64,000 nucleotides of DNA from Arenivirga flava (GCF_030161575.1 NZ_BSUL01000001.1:930001-994000), one strand, 5' to 3'; counted from the first letter of the stretch, positions 8,119-17,849 are shown. Notes: generated from the letters alone by a model not told the origin. Program-made: numbers and translations.

Positions 8119-8612
8119 GGCTGCTCATCGCCGGCAGCCGGGACTGGGTCTCCGTCCGCCCGCTGCGGGAGCTGCTGTTCGAGGTGAACGACGCCCAGGG
8201 GCCCTTCGGCGACGTCACCCTCGTGCACGGCGGCGCGACCGGTGCCGAGGCGCTGGTGCGCGGCATCGGCGAGGAGCTGGGACTGCGCGAGGAGCGCCAC
8301 GAGCCCGAGTGGGACGTGCACGACGAGCACTGCGCGCTGCGCGGCTGTTCCCCCGGCCGGGGCTCCTGCAAGCGCGCGCCGCTACGGCGCAGCCGGCGGA
8401 TGGTCGGCCTGGGCGCGGATCTCTGCCTGGGCTTCCTGCGCGGCGATGCCCCGGAGGCGAGGACCACCCTGCGGCTCGCCGCCGATGCGGGCATCCCGAT
8501 CGTCGCGCTCGTGGAGGGCATGCGGCAGGACGCCTTCGCGGCGGAGCTCGGCGGTCGTGTCGACGCGGACGGCCGGATCGTCGTCGGCGCGGGCACCGGG
8601 CCGCGGACCTGA
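8115..8612 (+). CDS. DUF2493 / YspA-type SLOG domain protein
   Basis: A 165 aa Rossmann-like protein of the SLOG superfamily, which binds nucleotides or nucleotide-derived ligands. The N-terminal MRLLIAGSRDW and the VHGGATGAEALV motif (~residue 40) form the expected ligand pocket. The middle holds a short Cys-containing segment (CALRGCSPGRGSC) of unknown meaning. The C-terminal LGFLRGDAPEARTTLRLA is also typical. It is translationally coupled to folK (ATGA), so it is made together with the folate enzymes, but no role in folate metabolism is known to me. A terminator-like hairpin follows. Confidence 0.75.
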   Translation: MRLLIAGSRDWVSVRPLRELLFEVNDAQGPFGDVTLVHGGATGAEALVRGIGEELGLREERHEPEWDVHDEHCALRGCSPGRGSCKRAPLRRSRRMVGLGADLCLGFLRGDAPEARTTLRLAADAGIPIVALVEGMRQDAFAAELGGRVDADGRIVVGAGTGPRT

Positions 8613-8616
8613 ACCC

Positions 8617-8637
8617 GCGGACGGCGATGCCGTCCGC
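8617..8637. terminator. Hairpin between the folate operon and the response regulator gene
   Basis: Perfect 9-bp stem GCGGACGGC / GCCGTCCGC with a 3-nt loop, placed just after the last plus-strand gene of the folate operon (ends 8612) and before the convergent response regulator gene (ends 8663). It can serve both directions. No U-tract is seen, which is usual in high-GC actinobacteria. Confidence 0.6.
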
Positions 8638-8662
8638 TCGTGCGCGGCGACGGGCCATCCGC

Positions 8663-9334
8663 TCAGTCGATCGCGGCGATGCCCGACCGCAACGCGTGAA
8701 GGACGAGCTGCACGCGGTCGCGCGAGCCGGTCTTCGCCATGAGGTTGCCCACGTGGGTCTTCACCGTCGGCATCGAGAGCCAGAGGTGATCGCAGATCTC
8801 ACGGTTGCTCATCCCCGACGCGATCAAGCGGATCACCTCCGACTCACGCCGCGTCAGAGCGCTCCGAGCATCGTCCCCGTCCGGGCGGGGCACGGTCGCC
8901 GGACGCTGCGCCGCCGCTCGGCGGTAGGTGGCGAACAGCTCGCGGGTGGGCCCCGGCGAGATCACGGCGTCACCGCGGTGGACCGTGCGGATCGCTGCGA
9001 TGAGATCCGCCGGCGGGGTGTTCTTGAGCAGGAAGCCCGACGCTCCCCGCTCGATGGCACCGAGCACGTACTCGTTCGCAGCGAATGTCGTGAGCATCAC
9101 GATGCGTGTCATCGCACCGGCGGCCACGAGCGACCGCACCGTCTCGAGCCCGTCGAGCACCGGCATCTGGATGTCGCAGAGCAGGACGTCCGGTGGCTGG
9201 CCGGCGTGCCGTCGGACGGCCTCGGCGCCGTCGCCCGCCTGCCACAGCACCCGCAGGTCGGGCTGCGCGTCGAGGATCATGGCGAGGCCGTCGGCGAAGA
9301 GCGGCTCGTCGTCGACGACGGCGACGGAGATCAC
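8663..9334 (-). CDS. NarL/LuxR-family response regulator
   Basis: A 223 aa response regulator. The receiver domain (1-~120) has the acidic pair in VVDDEP, phospho-acceptor Asp54 in LLCDIQMP and Lys in FLLKN. The C-terminal LuxR-type helix-turn-helix (~155-215) reads LTRRESEVIRLIASGMSNREI followed by a recognition-helix region PTVKTHVGNLMAKTG. The start overlaps the stop of the kinase gene (ATGA), so kinase and regulator are coupled. The pair faces away from an ABC exporter across a 111-bp region holding a palindrome, and is its likely regulator. Confidence 0.93.
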   Translation of the reverse strand: MISVAVVDDEPLFADGLAMILDAQPDLRVLWQAGDGAEAVRRHAGQPPDVLLCDIQMPVLDGLETVRSLVAAGAMTRIVMLTTFAANEYVLGAIERGASGFLLKNTPPADLIAAIRTVHRGDAVISPGPTRELFATYRRAAAQRPATVPRPDGDDARSALTRRESEVIRLIASGMSNREICDHLWLSMPTVKTHVGNLMAKTGSRDRVQLVLHALRSGIAAID

Positions 9335-10524
9335 GGCAGCCGCCAGGGGATCCGCGCGGTGACGCGCCAGGCGCCGTCCCGTCCGTGCGGGCCGACCTCG
9401 ATCGTGCCGCCGAGCGCTCCGACGCGTTCCGCCATCCCGCTGAGTCCGCGCCCACGACCAGTCTCCGACCGGCGCGCAGCAGCCCCAGCGGGCACCTCAT
9501 TCGCGATCGTCAGCTCAACGTGGTGCTCCGAGACCGTCAGCCGCACCTCCACCGACGCGCCCGGCGCGTGCTTCGAGGCGTTCGTGAGCGCCTCCTGCAC
9601 GATCCGGTAGGCACTGCGTCCGACGTGGTCGGGCACGACCGAGAGATCGCCGTCGACGTGCCAGCGGATGCGATAGGCGGTCTCGCAGTGGTCGTCGACG
9701 AGACCGCCGAGGTCGGTCAGCGACGGAGCTGCGGGTGCGTCGGTCGGCGCAGCGTCGCGGAGCACGTCGATGAGCTCGCGCACCTCGTCGACCGCGTCCC
9801 GGCTCAGGCGCGCGATCTCGCCGAGCGCGGTGTCCGCTCCGCTCGGATCCGAGCGGAGCGCGTACCGCGCTGCCTCGGCTCGGATCGCGATGACGTTCAT
9901 CGAGTGGCCGAGGATGTCGTGCATCTCGCGGGCGATCGCCGCCCGCTCCTCCACTGCCGCGAGGCGCGCCTCGGCCTGCTGCCGGGCATGGAGCATCTCC
10001 ACACGCTCGACCCCGGCCCGATGACGCAGCAGCGCCTGGTGCCGGACCGTCGCGATCAGCGCGACGACGGCGAGCAGCGAGACCGCGGCGACGACGGTCA
10101 GCGAGCGGGTCCACCAGTCGACGCCGGACGAGCGGGTGGCGGCGAGCACACCGCACACCGAGCCCGCGACGGTGCCCGCCGTGAAGATCCACCGCTCCGG
10201 CGACCGCAGCTCGGACTGCGCGGTGTAGACGACGACGATGCACATCGCCAACGCGAACGGGCCCGGCGACGGGACGGCCACGAGGTGCAGGAGCAGCAGC
10301 AGGGTGATGGCGAGCAGCGCGACCCTCGGGCAGGAGCGTCGAACGGCGGCGGCGGCGCAGCAGCCCACCACGACCAGCGCGTAGGGCAGCTGCGCTGCGC
10401 TCGTGAACGACAGGGTGGGATGCCCGATCGCGCCGAGCGCCAGCAGCGCGAGGGCGAGCGCGACGTCGGCGACCCGGCCGGACCGGCGCCGCACCGTGCC
10501 GAGGTCGGGCGCGCGCGGTTCCAT
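9331..10524 (-). CDS. Sensor histidine kinase, HisKA_3 type
   Basis: A membrane kinase of about 397 aa with 4-6 hydrophobic segments in residues ~20-160 and very short loops, i.e. an intramembrane-sensing type. The dimerisation/phosphoacceptor domain carries REMHDILGHSM (His near 209). The ATPase domain has the N box YRIVQEALTNASKHAP and the G box GRGRGLSGMAERV. Intramembrane-sensing kinases next to ABC exporters commonly sense cell-envelope antibiotics. I chose the ATG at 10522-10524 (MEPRAPD); a TTG six codons upstream is also possible. Confidence 0.88.
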   Translation of the reverse strand: MEPRAPDLGTVRRRSGRVADVALALALLALGAIGHPTLSFTSAAQLPYALVVVGCCAAAAVRRSCPRVALLAITLLLLLHLVAVPSPGPFALAMCIVVVYTAQSELRSPERWIFTAGTVAGSVCGVLAATRSSGVDWWTRSLTVVAAVSLLAVVALIATVRHQALLRHRAGVERVEMLHARQQAEARLAAVEERAAIAREMHDILGHSMNVIAIRAEAARYALRSDPSGADTALGEIARLSRDAVDEVRELIDVLRDAAPTDAPAAPSLTDLGGLVDDHCETAYRIRWHVDGDLSVVPDHVGRSAYRIVQEALTNASKHAPGASVEVRLTVSEHHVELTIANEVPAGAAARRSETGRGRGLSGMAERVGALGGTIEVGPHGRDGAWRVTARIPWRLP

Positions 10525-10560
10525 GATCTTCGACGCTAACAAGGCGCCGCGGCTGAGGGA

Positions 10561-10576
10561 TCATGCCACGGCATGA
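10561..10576. promoter_or_regulatory. Perfect palindrome between the two-component genes and the ABC exporter
   Basis: TCATGCC-AC-GGCATGA is a perfect 7+7 dyad with a 2-nt centre. It sits 37 bp from the kinase start and 60 bp before the ABC ATPase start, in the only region separating the divergent units. Its position suits a binding site for the NarL-type regulator at 8663-9334. This is inference from position and symmetry. Confidence 0.5.
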
Positions 10577-10635
10577 GGTCGGACTCGATACCGGGGCATC
10601 CTCGCCTCGCCGTCGCGACCGTCCACGGTGGAGGG

Positions 10636-11553
10636 ATGGACGGCATCGCGATCAGGACGAACGGTTTGACCAAAGCTTTCTCGGGGCGCACCGTCGTCGA
10701 TAAGCTCGACCTGGTCGTGCCGCAGGGCCAGGTCTACGGTTTCCTCGGGCCGAACGGCTCGGGCAAGTCCACGACGATGAAGATGCTGCTGGGTCTGACG
10801 CAGCCCACGGCCGGTGACATCGTGCTGCTGGGTGAGCGGCTGACCCGTGTCACGCGTCCGAGGCTGCTGCCCTCGATCGGGTCGATGATCGAGGCGCCAC
10901 CGGGCTACGGGCACCTGACCGGTCGGGAGAACCTGCGCATCGTGCAGCACATGCTCGACCTGCGCACCGCGCAGATCGACCACGCGCTGGCCATCGTGCG
11001 CCTCACCGAGCACCAGCACCGCCTCGTGCGGAACTACTCGCTCGGCATGAAGCAGCGGCTCGGCATCGCCATGGCGCTCGCCCGAGATCCGGCCCTCCTG
11101 ATCCTCGACGAACCGACCAACGGCCTGGATCCGGCCGGGATCGAGGAGATGCGCACGCTGCTGCTCCGGCTCGCGCAGCAGGGCATCACCGTCATGGTCT
11201 CGAGCCATCTGCTCGACGAGATCGACCGGATGGCGTCGGTGCTGGGCATCCTCTCCACGGGGAGGATGATCTTCCAGGGCTCGCGAGACGACCTGTTCGC
11301 CCGATCCGCCCCGGACCTCGTGATCGAGACGCCCGATCCGGTCGCCGCGCTCGCAGCGGTGGCGGATGCGACGCCGACCGGGCCGGCGGACGAGGCCGTC
11401 GGCATCCGGCTGAGCGGGATCGGCAAGGACCAGACCGCCGCGGTGGTGCAGCGGCTCGTCCACGCCGAGGTGCCCGTCCATCAGGTGCGCCGCGTGCGCC
11501 GTTCGCTGGAGGAGGTCTTCATGGACCTGACCGGACGCGGGGGCCTGCTGTGA
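10636..11553 (+). CDS. ABC exporter ATP-binding protein (BcrA/LanF-like)
   Basis: A 305 aa cytoplasmic ATPase. Walker A is GPNGSGKSTT (~residue 36), the signature NYSLGMKQRLGIA (~135), Walker B LLILDEPTNGLDP (~155) and the H-loop VSSHLLDE. The C-terminal ~80 residues are the extra region usual in BcrA/LanF-type exporters of peptide antibiotics. The ATG at 10636 follows GGAGGG. The GTG of the first permease gene overlaps its TGA (GTGA). Together with two permeases and the divergent kinase/regulator it resembles antimicrobial-peptide resistance or self-immunity modules; the substrate is not known. Confidence 0.92.
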   Translation: MDGIAIRTNGLTKAFSGRTVVDKLDLVVPQGQVYGFLGPNGSGKSTTMKMLLGLTQPTAGDIVLLGERLTRVTRPRLLPSIGSMIEAPPGYGHLTGRENLRIVQHMLDLRTAQIDHALAIVRLTEHQHRLVRNYSLGMKQRLGIAMALARDPALLILDEPTNGLDPAGIEEMRTLLLRLAQQGITVMVSSHLLDEIDRMASVLGILSTGRMIFQGSRDDLFARSAPDLVIETPDPVAALAAVADATPTGPADEAVGIRLSGIGKDQTAAVVQRLVHAEVPVHQVRRVRRSLEEVFMDLTGRGGLL

Positions 11554-12302
11554 TCCGCGACGTCCGGCTCGAGTTCCGCAAGATGCGCAGGCTGCGCACC
11601 CTGCCGATCCTCGCGGTGCTGGTCGTCGCCACCGCGGCGCTGTCGAGCGTCTCGCTGTTCGCGGGCAGCGCTCGTGCGTCGTTCGATGACGAGGATGCGC
11701 TGCCGTGGGCGGCGCTCATGCTGTCCTACACGCTGATGGCCGCGATGACCTCGCCGATCGTGATCGCAGTGCTCGCCAGCAGGCAGACCGACATCGAGCA
11801 CTCCGGCGCCGGCTGGAATCTCGCCGGTTCCGTCGGCCGCTCCCCCGGTCAGCTCTGCCGCGCGAAGTTCGTCGCGCTCGGCCTCGTCCTGGCGCCGGCG
11901 GTGGTCCTGCAGACCCTGCTGGTCATCGGGCTGGGGGCCCTCGCGGGCATCGACGTCCCCATCCGAGTGGACGCGTGGGCCGGGTACACGGCGCTGCTGA
12001 TCCTCGTGGATCTGGCGTTCCTGGGGGTGCATCTCTGGGTCTCCACGGTGGTGGAGAACCAGCTGGTCGGGGTCGGCATCGGTGTGCTGGGGGCGTTCCT
12101 CGCCGTGTTCAGCCTCCTGGTGCCCGGAACGATCAGCAGGTTCGTGCCCTGGGGGTACTACGCCGTGATCGCGCACGCCTCCCAGGAGAGCGGCGTCCTG
12201 TCCTTCGTGCACCCTCCCGTCGCGTGGGTGGTGGGGTTCCTGCTGCTGGCCGCCGTGCTCCTCACCATCGCGACCCGCCGACTCGACCGTCTGGAACGGT
12301 GA
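11550..12302 (+). CDS. ABC exporter permease (ABC-2 / LanE-G-like), first
   Basis: A 250 aa membrane protein with about six hydrophobic segments. It starts with a short basic region, LEFRKMRRLRTLP, before the first segment, a common opening of BcrB/LanE/LanG-type permeases. The start is GTG at 11550, overlapping the ATPase stop. A second permease of the same kind follows 6 nt downstream, so the exporter is likely a heterodimer of permeases with an ATPase dimer. Confidence 0.86.
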   Translation: MIRDVRLEFRKMRRLRTLPILAVLVVATAALSSVSLFAGSARASFDDEDALPWAALMLSYTLMAAMTSPIVIAVLASRQTDIEHSGAGWNLAGSVGRSPGQLCRAKFVALGLVLAPAVVLQTLLVIGLGALAGIDVPIRVDAWAGYTALLILVDLAFLGVHLWVSTVVENQLVGVGIGVLGAFLAVFSLLVPGTISRFVPWGYYAVIAHASQESGVLSFVHPPVAWVVGFLLLAAVLLTIATRRLDRLER

Positions 12303-12308
12303 ACCGCC

Positions 12309-13055
12309 ATGCTGCGCTCCGAGCTGCTCAAACTGAAGAGATCGTCCATCTGGCTCATCGCGGTGGTCATGCCGCTGCTGGCCGTCATCACGGGAACGAT
12401 CAACTTCGCATCGAACCCCGACCAGCTCGACGCGGGCTGGGCCTCGTTCACCTCGCAGGTCACCCTCTTCTACGGCCTGGTGTTCTCATCCGTCAGCATC
12501 GGGCTGCTGGCCGCCGTCGTCTGGCGTCCGGAGCATCGGGGCACGAACTGGAACCTCTTGGCGACCCACGCTCGCACTCCGGTGCGGCTGGTGCTGGCGA
12601 AGACCGCTGCGATCGCGCTCGCCGTGGCCGTGATGCAGGCCGTCCTCGTCACCGCCACGCTCATCGCCGGGGTCGTCGTCCTCGGGCTGCAGGATGCCGC
12701 GCCATGGCGGTTCGCCCTGGTCGGGGCGCTGGCCGTCGTGGCGGCCCTCCCGCTCATCGCAGCGCAGTCACTGCTCTCGATGCTGCTGCGGTCGTTCACT
12801 GCCCCGGTGGCGATCTGCCTCGTCGGGTGCGTCGCAGGCGTGGCGAGCGTCACGTCCGAGGCGCTGCGTCCGCTCGGCACCGTGCTGCCGCAGGCGCTGA
12901 ACACCCGCGCGCTGAACCTCGGCGGCACGTCGCTCGCTGGCTCGGGCGACCTCTCCGCTGCCGACGCGCTGCCGATCGTGGTCGCAGCGATCGGCGTCGC
13001 GCTCGTCATCGTGGGGGCCTCGGTCGCCGCGATCCGCTGGATCAAGCTCCGGTGA
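12309..13055 (+). CDS. ABC exporter permease (ABC-2 / LanE-G-like), second
   Basis: A 248 aa membrane protein with about six hydrophobic segments, opening MLRSELLKLKRSSIWL, the ABC-2 pattern of a basic stretch before the first membrane segment. It shares layout with the preceding permease, including a WNL-containing loop after the second segment (GTNWNLLATHARTP here, GAGWNLAGSVGRSP there), so the two probably arose by duplication. It is the last gene of the three-gene exporter unit. Confidence 0.85.
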   Translation: MLRSELLKLKRSSIWLIAVVMPLLAVITGTINFASNPDQLDAGWASFTSQVTLFYGLVFSSVSIGLLAAVVWRPEHRGTNWNLLATHARTPVRLVLAKTAAIALAVAVMQAVLVTATLIAGVVVLGLQDAAPWRFALVGALAVVAALPLIAAQSLLSMLLRSFTAPVAICLVGCVAGVASVTSEALRPLGTVLPQALNTRALNLGGTSLAGSGDLSAADALPIVVAAIGVALVIVGASVAAIRWIKLR

Positions 13056-13114
13056 CCCGAGCACGTCGGGTCGGGGCGAGGACGCACGCTCGCGGGGAGA
13101 CGAACCGGCTGCGG

Positions 13115-13188
13115 TGGGCCCTGAGGGACTCGAACCCCCGGCATCCACGGTGTAAACGTGGCGCTCTAACCAACTGAGCTAAGAGCCC
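13115..13188 (-). tRNA. tRNA-Val (anticodon UAC)
   Basis: The minus strand folds into a full cloverleaf: acceptor GGGCTCT/AGGGCCC, D arm GCTC...GAGC, anticodon stem CCACG/CGTGG with loop TTTACAC (anticodon UAC at its centre), T arm GGGGG-TTCGAGT-CCCTC, discriminator A. The 3' CCA is not encoded. It lies between the ABC exporter and the peroxiredoxin gene. Confidence 0.95.
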
Positions 13189-13218
13189 GTGCCCCTCCGA
13201 GGGTAGCGGGTGGAGGGC

Positions 13219-13692
13219 TCACGCGGAGACCGGCAGCACGCCCTTCAGCGCCTCGCGGTAGGCCGCGAGCGGCCGCGCCTCGCCCGGCGCCGTGATGAAG
13301 CTGGCGCGGATGATGCCGTCGACGTCGATCACGAACGTGGCGCGCGTGGCGAAGCCCTTGTGCTCGAGGAAGACCCCGTACTCCTTCGCCACGTCGCCGT
13401 GCGGCCAGAAGTCGGCCAGCAGGGTGAAGGCGTAGCCCTCGTCGTCGGCGAAGGCGCGCAACGTCGCCTTGGAGTCGACGGAGATGCCGAGCAGCTCGAT
13501 CCCGCCGTCCTGGAACAGCGCGAGATTGTCGCGCAGCTCGCAGAGCTCGCTCGTGCACGTGCTCGAGAACGCGAGCGGGAAGAAGACGAGCACGACCGGC
13601 TTGACGCCGCGGAAGTCGCTCAGCCTGACGTGCTCGCCGAACTGGTTGGGCAGGTCGAAGTCGGGAGCGAGGGTGTCGTTCTCCAGAGCCAT
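13219..13692 (-). CDS. Peroxiredoxin, AhpE-like
   Basis: A 157 aa thiol peroxidase of the AhpC/TSA superfamily. The peroxidatic cysteine is Cys46 in [15 protein letters not shown]; a second cysteine, Cys51, lies five residues on. Mycobacterial AhpE is a one-cysteine enzyme with the same FFPLAF lead-in, and here too no C-terminal resolving cysteine is seen, though Cys51 might contribute. It is divergent from aceE, an arrangement also found in mycobacteria, where ahpE lies near aceE. It probably removes peroxides in the cytosol. Confidence 0.9.
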   Translation of the reverse strand: MALENDTLAPDFDLPNQFGEHVRLSDFRGVKPVVLVFFPLAFSSTCTSELCELRDNLALFQDGGIELLGISVDSKATLRAFADDEGYAFTLLADFWPHGDVAKEYGVFLEHKGFATRATFVIDVDGIIRASFITAPGEARPLAAYREALKGVLPVSA

Positions 13693-13914
13693 GGTGCGGG
13701 TCCGTCCTTCCGCCTGTCCCCCGCAGGCCGGTTGGGCCCCGGGTCAGGCACGATCGGCCATGGTACGCCCGTGCGCGCGGGGCGCCAAGCGCGCCGCGTG
13801 GAGCGCTCGCTCATCCGACTGGTCCTAGAGTGGGGGACTCCCTCAGCGTCCCGTCGCGATCCGGCGCGGACACCGCTGGGTCGGTATGCCCCTACGAACA
13901 AGAAGAGGTCAAGG

Positions 13915-16640
13915 GTGACGGTCAACGATCAGGATCCGTACTCGGCAGGCTATGTGGACATGGACCCGGAGGAGACCGCCGAGTGGCGCGAATCCCTCGA
14001 CGGGCTCGTCGAGACGCACGGCCGCGGCCGCGCCCGCGAGATCCTCCTGAGCCTGCTCGGCCGCTCGCGCGAGCTGCACCTGGGCGTGCCGATGGTGCCG
14101 ACGACGGACTACGTCAACACCATCGCCCCCGAGAACGAGGCAGCCTTCCCCGGCGACGAGGACATCGAGCGCCGCTACCGGCGCTGGATCCGCTGGAACG
14201 CCGCGGTCACCGTGCACCGCGCGCAGCGCCCCGGCATCGGCGTCGGCGGCCATATCTCGACCTACGCGTCGAGCGCCGCCCTCTACGAGGTGGGCCACAA
14301 CCACTTCTTCCGCGGCGCGGACCACGCCGGCGGCGGCGACCAGATCTTCTACCAGGGCCACGCCTCCCCGGCATGTACGCCCGTGCGTTCCTCGAGGGTC
14401 GCCTCACGACCGAGCAGCTCGACGGGTTCCGGCAGGAGAAGTCGCACCACACGGGCGGCGTCTCGTCCTACCCGCACCCCCGCCTCATGCCCGAGTTCTG
14501 GCAGTTCCCGACGGTGTCGATGGGCCTCGGCCCGATCAACGCGATCTACCAGGCGTCGCTCAACAAGTACCTCAGCAACCGTGGCATCAAGGACGCCTCC
14601 GACCAGCAAGTCTGGGCCTTCCTCGGCGACGGCGAGATGGACGAGGTCGAGAGCCGCGGTCAGCTGCAGGTGGCGGCGAACGAGGGCCTCGACAACCTCA
14701 ACTTCGTCATCAACTGCAACCTGCAGCGCCTCGACGGACCGGTGCGCGGCAACGGCAAGATCATCCAGGAGCTCGAGAGCTTCTTCCGCGGCGCCGGCTG
14801 GAACGTCATCAAGGTCGTCTGGGGCCGCGAGTGGGACGACCTCCTCGCCCGCGACACCGACGGCGCCCTGCGCACCCTCATGAACACGGTGCCGGACGGC
14901 GACTTCCAGACCTACAAGGCCGAGAACGGCGCCTACGTGCGCGAGAACTTCTTCGGTCGCGACCCGCGCGCCCTCGAGCTCGTCAAGGACTACAGCGACG
15001 AGCAGGTCTGGAACCTCAAGCGCGGCGGCCACGACTACCGCAAGGTCTACGCCGCGTTCAAGGCGGCGACCGAGCACAAGGGCCAGCCGACGGTCATCCT
15101 CGCCCACACCATCAAGGGCTACGGCCTGGGTCCGGCCTTCGAGGGCCGCAACGCGACCCACCAGATGAAGAAGATGACGCTGGACAACCTCAAGACGTTC
15201 CGCGACTCGATGGACATCCCGATCACGGACGCCCAGCTCGAGGAGAACCCCTACCTGCCCCCGTACTACAACCCGGGCGAGCAGGACGAGGCGATCCAGT
15301 ACCTGCACGAGCGCCGCCGCGAGCTCGGCGGCTACGTGCCGGAGCGCCGTTCCAAGTACACGCAGCTGAGCCTGCCGGAGGACGACGCCTACAAGAGCGC
15401 CAAGAAGGGCTCGGGCACGCAGGAGATCGCCACCACGATGGCGTTCGCCCGCATCCTCAAGGACCTGTTCCGTTCGAAGGACTTCGGCCACCGCATCGTG
15501 CCGATCATCCCCGACGAGGCCCGCACGTTCGGCATGGACTCGTACTTCCCGACGGCGAAGATCTACAACCCCAAGGGCCAGACCTACACCTCCGTCGACC
15601 GCGAGCTGCTCCTGGCGTACAAGGAGAGCCCGCAGGGCCAGATCGTGCACGTCGGCATCAACGAGGCGGGCGCCTTCGCGGCGTTCACCGCGATCGGCAC
15701 CAGCTACGCCACCCAGGCGGAGCCGCTCATCCCGGTCTACGTCTTCTACTCGATGTTCGGCTTCCAGCGCACCGGCGACGCCATCTGGGCCGCCGGCGAC
15801 CAGATGGCCCGCGGCTTCATCATCGGCGCGACCGCCGGTCGCACCACGCTGACGGGCGAGGGCCTGCAGCACGCCGACGGCCACTCGCTGCTGCTCGCCG
15901 CCACCAACCCGGCGGTGCTGAGCTACGACCCGGCCTACGGCTACGAGATCGCCCACATCGTGCGCTCCGGCCTCGAGCGGATGTACGGCGGCGACCACGC
16001 GGACCCGAACGTCATGTACTACCTCACGGTCTACAACGAGCCGATCGTGCAGCCCACGGAGCCCGAGGGCCTGGACGTGGAGGGCCTCGTCAAGGGCATC
16101 TACCCGCTGCGCCCCGGCCACGAGGGCGGCCTCAAGGCGCAGGTGCTCGCCTCCGGCGTCTCGGTGCCCTGGGCTCTCGAGGCCCAGCGCGTGCTGGCCG
16201 AGGACTGGGGCGTGTCGGCCGATGTCTGGTCGGTCACCTCGTGGAGCGAGCTGCGCCGCGACGGCCTGCGCGCCGAGGAGCACAACTTCCTCAACCCCGA
16301 GGCGGAGCCGCAGGTGCCGTTCCTCACGCAGCGTCTGCAGGGCGCCGAGGGCCCGGTCGTGGCCGTCAGCGACTTCATGCACGCGGTGCAGGACCAGATC
16401 CGGCAGTTCGTGCCCGGCGACTTCGCGACGCTCGGCGCCGACGGCTTCGGCTTCTCGGACACGCGCTCGGCCGCGCGGCGCTTCTTCAAGATCGACACCG
16501 AGTCGATCGTGGTGCGCACGCTGCAGTCGCTCGTGGAGCAGGGCAAGCTGGAGCGCTCCGTGCTGCAGCAGGCCATCGACAAGTACCGCCTGCACGACGT
16601 CAACGCGGGCGACACCGGCAACGCCGGCGGCGAGAGCTAG
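13915..16640 (+). CDS. aceE: Pyruvate dehydrogenase E1 component, homodimeric type (frameshift at 14366-14369)
   Basis: Thiamine-diphosphate-dependent decarboxylase of the pyruvate dehydrogenase complex, making acetyl groups for acetyl-CoA. The corrected product is about 908 aa, normal for AceE. The start is GTG at 13915 (VTVNDQDPY). The reading breaks after FYQGHASP: in the given frame it continues as nonsense, while adding one C to the CCCC at 14366-14369 gives [13 protein letters not shown] and the rest of the enzyme. Visible marks are the [16 protein letters not shown] region, the ThDP-binding [13 protein letters not shown] (~240) with [15 protein letters not shown], and [17 protein letters not shown] near 630. 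The gene is essential to central metabolism, so the break is most likely a read error. Confidence 0.95.
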
Positions 16641-16649
16641 GCCGTCCGC

Positions 16650-17849
16650 GTGGCGGCTCCGGACAAGGAGCGCACGCTCGCCTGGCTGCGCACGCTGTCG
16701 GGCGAGCTCTCCACCCGCACGCTGCAGCGGCTCGACGAGACGCTGCCCTGGTACGGCGAGATGCCGCCGGGGCGGCGCTCGGCCGTCGGGCTCGTCGCCC
16801 AGGCGGGCATCGCGTCCTTCACCCGCTGGTTCGAGGACCCGTCGTCGACGCCCTGGATCGCCTCCGACGTCTTCGGGGCGGCACCGCGCGAGCTGCTGCG
16901 CTCGGTGAGCCTGCAGCAGACGCTGCAGCTCATCCGCGTCGTCGTCGAGGTCGTCGAGGAGCGGGTCAAGGATCGCGACGAGGCGCTGCGCGAGGCGATC
17001 CTGCTCTACTCGCGCGAGATCGCGTTCGCGGCCGCCGACGTCTACGCCCGCGCCGCCGAGGCGCGCGGACTCTGGGACGCGCGCCTCGAAGCGCTCGTCG
17101 TCGACTCGATCCTCTCCGGCGAGTACGACGACGAGCTGCCCAGCCGCATCGCGGCGCTGGGCTGGCACGGCCACGGCGAGGTGTCGGTGCTCGTCGGCAC
17201 GTCCCCCGCGATGCTCGACGTCGACCTGCTGCGTCGAGCGGCGCGGCACCAGCGGGCGGACGTGCTCATCGGGGTGCAGGGCAGTCGACTCGTCGTGGTG
17301 ATCGGCCGGGCCGAGGACCCCGACGTCGAGCCCGCAGAGGGCGAGACGACGGGCGTCGAGCCCGTGACGTTCCTCGACATCGCACGCGCGCTCGAACCGG
17401 CGTTCGGCGACGGCCATCTCGTGCTCGGCCACGCCGTGCCGAGCATCGTCGACGCCGCCAAGAGCGCCAAGGCCGCGCTCGCCGGCTTCGCGGTCGCGAG
17501 GTCGTGGAAGAAGGTCGGCCGGCCCGCGCTCGCCGACGACCTGCTGCCGGAGCGCGCGCTCGCCGGCGACCCGCTGGCCAGGGCGACCCTGATCGGGCGC
17601 ATCTACCGGCCGCTGCAGGACCACTCGACAGAGCTGCTGGGCACGCTGCGCAGCTACCTGGAGAGCGGGCGCAGCCTGGAGGCGACGGCGCGGGAGCTCT
17701 TCGTGCATCCGAACACGGTGCGCTACCGGCTCAAGCGCATCACCGAGGTGATCGGATGGGATGCCACCGGCTCGCGCGAGGCCCTGATCCTGCAGGCGGC
17801 CCTCATCCTGGGCGCCATCGCGGAACCGGACGAGCGCAAGCGGCGCTGA
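16650..17849 (+). CDS. fasR: PucR/CdaR-type transcriptional regulator of fatty acid synthesis (FasR-like)
   Basis: A 399 aa regulator with a C-terminal PucR helix-turn-helix: LEATARELFVHPNTVRYRLKRI near residues 345-367. The rest has no enzyme motif. In Streptomyces coelicolor the orthologously placed gene directly before fabD encodes FasR, an activator of fabD-fabH-acpP-fabF; the same order aceE-regulator-fabD occurs in mycobacteria. This TetR-unrelated FasR should not be confused with mycobacterial FasR (Rv3208). The start is GTG at 16650, 9 nt after aceE, so it may be made from the aceE transcript. The symbol rests on synteny plus family. Confidence 0.82.
   Translation: MAAPDKERTLAWLRTLSGELSTRTLQRLDETLPWYGEMPPGRRSAVGLVAQAGIASFTRWFEDPSSTPWIASDVFGAAPRELLRSVSLQQTLQLIRVVVEVVEERVKDRDEALREAILLYSREIAFAAADVYARAAEARGLWDARLEALVVDSILSGEYDDELPSRIAALGWHGHGEVSVLVGTSPAMLDVDLLRRAARHQRADVLIGVQGSRLVVVIGRAEDPDVEPAEGETTGVEPVTFLDIARALEPAFGDGHLVLGHAVPSIVDAAKSAKAALAGFAVARSWKKVGRPALADDLLPERALAGDPLARATLIGRIYRPLQDHSTELLGTLRSYLESGRSLEATARELFVHPNTVRYRLKRITEVIGWDATGSREALILQAALILGAIAEPDERKRR

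Noticed and set aside
14366..14369. Programmed ribosomal frameshifting in aceE and the other broken genes
   Set aside because: The sites do not share a slippery heptamer or downstream structure, occur in unrelated genes and always need one added base in a C/G run.
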